Of a stretch of 15,158 bases of DNA, positions 13,499 through 15,158 are shown in pieces (position 1 is the first letter of the stretch; each line of letters starts with the position of its first letter). The DNA is from Candidatus Forterrea sp. (GTDB lineage Archaea > Iainarchaeota > Iainarchaeia > Iainarchaeales > JAAZKV01). Both the position numbers and the translations under genes were made by a program. The stretch is from the NCBI GenBank assembly GCA_020717885.1, contig DYDN01000012.1, forward strand, positions 1-15,158. The letters run 5' to 3'. The notes under the pieces are model-generated. The model was given only the letters and a program-made list of their open reading frames with translations, was not told where the DNA came from and made no database searches.

Positions 13499-14140
13499 AT
13501 GAAGCTTCCGTTGAAGAATTTGATTAAGAAAAGGGTCCACGCAGAACTCGCCGCGTTGCAGGATGAGGCGGTTGATTTGCTTTATTCTTTGTTTCCTGAG
13601 GCGGTATTTCACGGGGGTACCGCTATTTGGCGTTGTTATGGTGGAAATAGATTCTCCGAGGACTTGGATTTTTATGCTCACATAAAAGAGGGGTTTGAGG
13701 ATGGGCTTAAAGAGGCGGTCTTGCGGCGCGGGCTTGTGGTCTCAAAGTATAGAAGAACCCAGAACAATGTTTTTGCAAAAATCTCAAACGGGAAAATTGA
13801 GGTTTCATTAGAAATCGCGGTTAGAAAGAAAGGCAATCCAGTTCTTTGTAGTTATGAGAAAGTGGATGGTTCCTTGATGAGTGTTTTGTCTTTGTCCAAA
13901 GAGGATTTAGTTATTGAAAAAGCCAATGCTTTTTTGAATCGAAAGCTCATACGCGATGTTTATGATGTTTATTTCTTGTCCGCGACGGCGGATTTGGACA
14001 GAGTAAAGAATGAATTGTTGTCGTTTGTTAAAAACGCCCCCTCGCCAGTTGATGAGAAAAACCTGAAGGTTTTATTGTTTTCCGGGGCAGTCCCCTCATT
14101 TAGGCAAATGATTGATGTGATTGCCAGAAGAGCTAAATAA
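13499..14140 (+). CDS. AbiEii/MenT-type nucleotidyltransferase toxin
   Basis: This protein of about 213 residues has the nucleotidyltransferase signature HGGTAIWRCY, then GGNRFSEDLDFY, with the catalytic DxD-type pair in EDLD. Later come a KxEK-like stretch (SKEDLVIEKANAF) and the RDVYDVYFL motif typical of AbiEii. Characterised relatives such as MenT transfer nucleotides to the tRNA acceptor end and stop growth (family knowledge). All signature residues look intact, so activity is plausible. An in-frame GTG at 13490 could add three residues; no clear ribosome-binding site decides between them. It is followed at once by the AbiEi-like antitoxin, so the toxin comes first, the reverse of the classic order. 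Confidence 0.87.
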   Translation: MKLPLKNLIKKRVHAELAALQDEAVDLLYSLFPEAVFHGGTAIWRCYGGNRFSEDLDFYAHIKEGFEDGLKEAVLRRGLVVSKYRRTQNNVFAKISNGKIEVSLEIAVRKKGNPVLCSYEKVDGSLMSVLSLSKEDLVIEKANAFLNRKLIRDVYDVYFLSATADLDRVKNELLSFVKNAPSPVDEKNLKVLLFSGAVPSFRQMIDVIARRAK

Positions 14141-14156
14141 ATGGGGCGTTTTTTTT

Positions 14157-14747
14157 ATGAAATATTTAAAAGAATTTGAAAGTATTTTCTCTAAGCGGGA
14201 GTTTTTTTCAGCTAGGGACGTATGGTTTTTCCTAAAATCAAGGGGCTCTTCAAAGGGGTATGTGAGTGTTTTTTTGGGCCATTTGGTTAAGCATCATAAA
14301 ATAGTGCAGATGTCAAGGGGAATTTATTCGTTTTTAGCGCAAATAGATTCTGTTGAAAAAATAATTTTTCCTTCTTATCACGCTCTGCAGGACGCACTTT
14401 CTTTGCATGGTTTGTGGCAGCAGCAAACGATTCCAGTAATAATTACTCCGCGCAGGGTTCGCTCGGGTTTTAGGGAAGTTGGCGGCACAAGAGTGCTTGT
14501 GAGGAGAATTAATAGAAAAATGTTTTTTGGGCACGAACACTTACTCCACTCGGATTTCTGGGTTGAAGTCTCTGATTTAGAGAAAACACTAATTGATTTT
14601 GCTTACTTTAATGAGCCTCTTGATAAAGAAGTGCTCTTAAAACTAAAGAGAAAACTTGATAGAAAAAAACTTGGTGGCTATCTTAAACAAACAAGCAAAA
14701 GATTTCAAGAAAAGTTTGGAAAGAGGTTTGGTGAATTAGAATTGTAA
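14157..14747 (+). CDS. AbiEi-like antitoxin / transcriptional regulator
   Basis: This 196-residue basic protein has an N-terminal winged helix (about residues 10-60: FSARDVWFFLKSRGSSKGYVSVFLGHLVKHHKIVQMSRGIY), ending in the Arg-Gly-x-Tyr turn common in AbiEi proteins. A C-terminal antitoxin-like domain follows, with PSYHALQDALSLHGL, PRRVRSGF and VSDLEKTLIDFAY, all typical of this family. The antitoxin normally neutralises the partner nucleotidyltransferase and represses the operon through the inverted repeats. I chose ATG 14157, preceded by GGGGCG, 17 bases after the toxin stop. The frame is open back to TTG 14121, which would overlap the toxin gene. Confidence 0.85.
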   Translation: MKYLKEFESIFSKREFFSARDVWFFLKSRGSSKGYVSVFLGHLVKHHKIVQMSRGIYSFLAQIDSVEKIIFPSYHALQDALSLHGLWQQQTIPVIITPRRVRSGFREVGGTRVLVRRINRKMFFGHEHLLHSDFWVEVSDLEKTLIDFAYFNEPLDKEVLLKLKRKLDRKKLGGYLKQTSKRFQEKFGKRFGELEL

Positions 14748-14784
14748 ACAAAATGGGCGGGGTTGTTGCTTTAAAATAAATGCA

Positions 14785-14908
14785 GGCACTAAGCGATAAG
14801 ATTCATGTTTATAGCAAAAGACATTAGTTCTTGAATTTTTAAATCGTCTTTTGCAACTAGCGAAGGACAGTATTTTGTTCACCTATTTATGTCCTTCGTT
14901 ATAGTGCC
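14785..14908. repeat. nested inverted repeats forming a potential three-way junction
   Basis: An outer 7-bp stem, GGCACTA (14785-14791) with TAGTGCC (14902-14908), encloses two internal hairpins. One is a 9-bp arm, GCAAAAGAC (14814-14822) with GTCTTTTGC (14846-14854). The other is an 11-bp arm with one G-T pair, AGCGAAGGACA (14859-14869) with TGTCCTTCGTT (14890-14900). The whole is about 124 bases and ends at the start of the AbrB-like fragment. It may be a structured RNA, a small non-autonomous element or an operator array. Confidence 0.55.
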
Positions 14909-15060
14909 AAAAATTCTTCTTTGAGAGGCCGATAATTAATGCTGGGCGCAGTCTTGCGATTACCTTGCCCGCGGATATTGTGGCTTCTTATTCTCTAAAA
15001 AAAGGCAAAAAAGTAAGTATTTTTCCTGAGAATAAGAACACGCTCATACTAAAGTTCTAA
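14904..15060 (+). pseudogene. AbrB/MazE-like DNA-binding domain, frameshifted
   Basis: The frame ending at TAA 15058-15060 encodes ERPIINAGRSLAITLPADIV, then a spacer and LKKGKKVSIFPENKNTLILKF. This matches the SpoVT/AbrB swapped-hairpin domain (GRSLAITLPADIV… LKKGxxV) seen in antitoxins and regulators. The frame has no start codon and meets TAG at 14902-14904. Removing one T from the run at 14920-14922 joins it to a GTG at 14904 (MPKILLERPII…), giving a full small AbrB protein of about 51 residues. It is therefore either a recent frameshift mutation or a sequence error. A toxin partner, if any, would lie beyond the window. Confidence 0.6.
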
Positions 15061-15158
15061 AGTTGCTTTGAAAAAAACTGCTTTTTTAAAGTAAAATTGC
15101 TTGAAACTTTTGTAGAAATCCTTTATAAAGGAATAAATAGGAGTTTGTACTCCTATTT
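15061..15158 (+). promoter_or_regulatory. promoter with operator-like inverted repeat at the window end
   Basis: A 12-base palindrome, CCTTTATAAAGG (15120-15131), contains a TATA-like core. It is followed by a perfect 10-bp inverted repeat, AAATAGGAGT (15135-15144) and ACTCCTATTT (15149-15158), with a 4-base loop. The repeat falls where a transcription start would be expected, so it may be an operator for a gene beyond the window. A hairpin terminator is the alternative reading. No gene is seen in 15061-15119. Confidence 0.45.

Overview
This window looks like a chromosomal segment from an archaeon, most likely a small-genome DPANN-type lineage (Diapherotrites- or Micrarchaeota-like; the lineage is inference). 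Four things support archaea. There is an archaeal-type valyl-tRNA synthetase. A tRNA-Trp(CCA) carries an intron at the canonical archaeal position 37/38. Two secreted proteins have class III (archaeal type IV pilin) signal peptides. TATA-like boxes lie about 23-29 bases ahead of several start codons, implying leaderless transcripts. A well-formed archaeal box C/D guide RNA is also present.

Layout. Bases 1-1379 hold an AT-rich cassette: a possible partial gene end, a small membrane protein, and a protein with a restriction-endonuclease-like core. Bases 1380-1800 are non-coding and carry a C/D box sRNA plus a diverged second copy. Bases 1801-2927 (minus) encode a membrane/coiled-coil protein and a TatD-type hydrolase. 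The tatD-like gene shares a palindromic TATA box with a divergent membrane-anchored phospholipase-D-fold nuclease (2996-3637). A HemK/Mtq2-type methyltransferase and an OBG/DRG-type TGS-domain P-loop protein follow on the plus strand. On the minus strand, 5436-10065 hold valS and then two surface-protein genes coupled by a 14-base overlap.

Bases 10195-12529 hold two paralogous LamG-domain pilin-like proteins. Between them lie an acylphosphatase gene, the intron-containing tRNA-Trp, and a partial duplication of the tRNA 3' end interrupted by a structured insert. A minus-strand winged-helix-like protein of unknown role follows. Bases 13441-14747 form an AbiE-type toxin-antitoxin pair in reversed (toxin-first) order, behind a promoter that is itself a large palindrome. 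The end of the window holds nested inverted repeats, a frameshifted AbrB/MazE-like fragment and a promoter/operator for a gene beyond the window.

The core genes serve translation and nucleic-acid housekeeping (ValS, tRNA-Trp, release-factor methylase, TGS protein, guide RNA). The two ends look like accessory or defence-related DNA. The most unusual items are the interrupted tRNA 3'-end duplication, the paired guide RNAs whose antisense elements find local complements, and the palindromic promoter of the AbiE-like pair.
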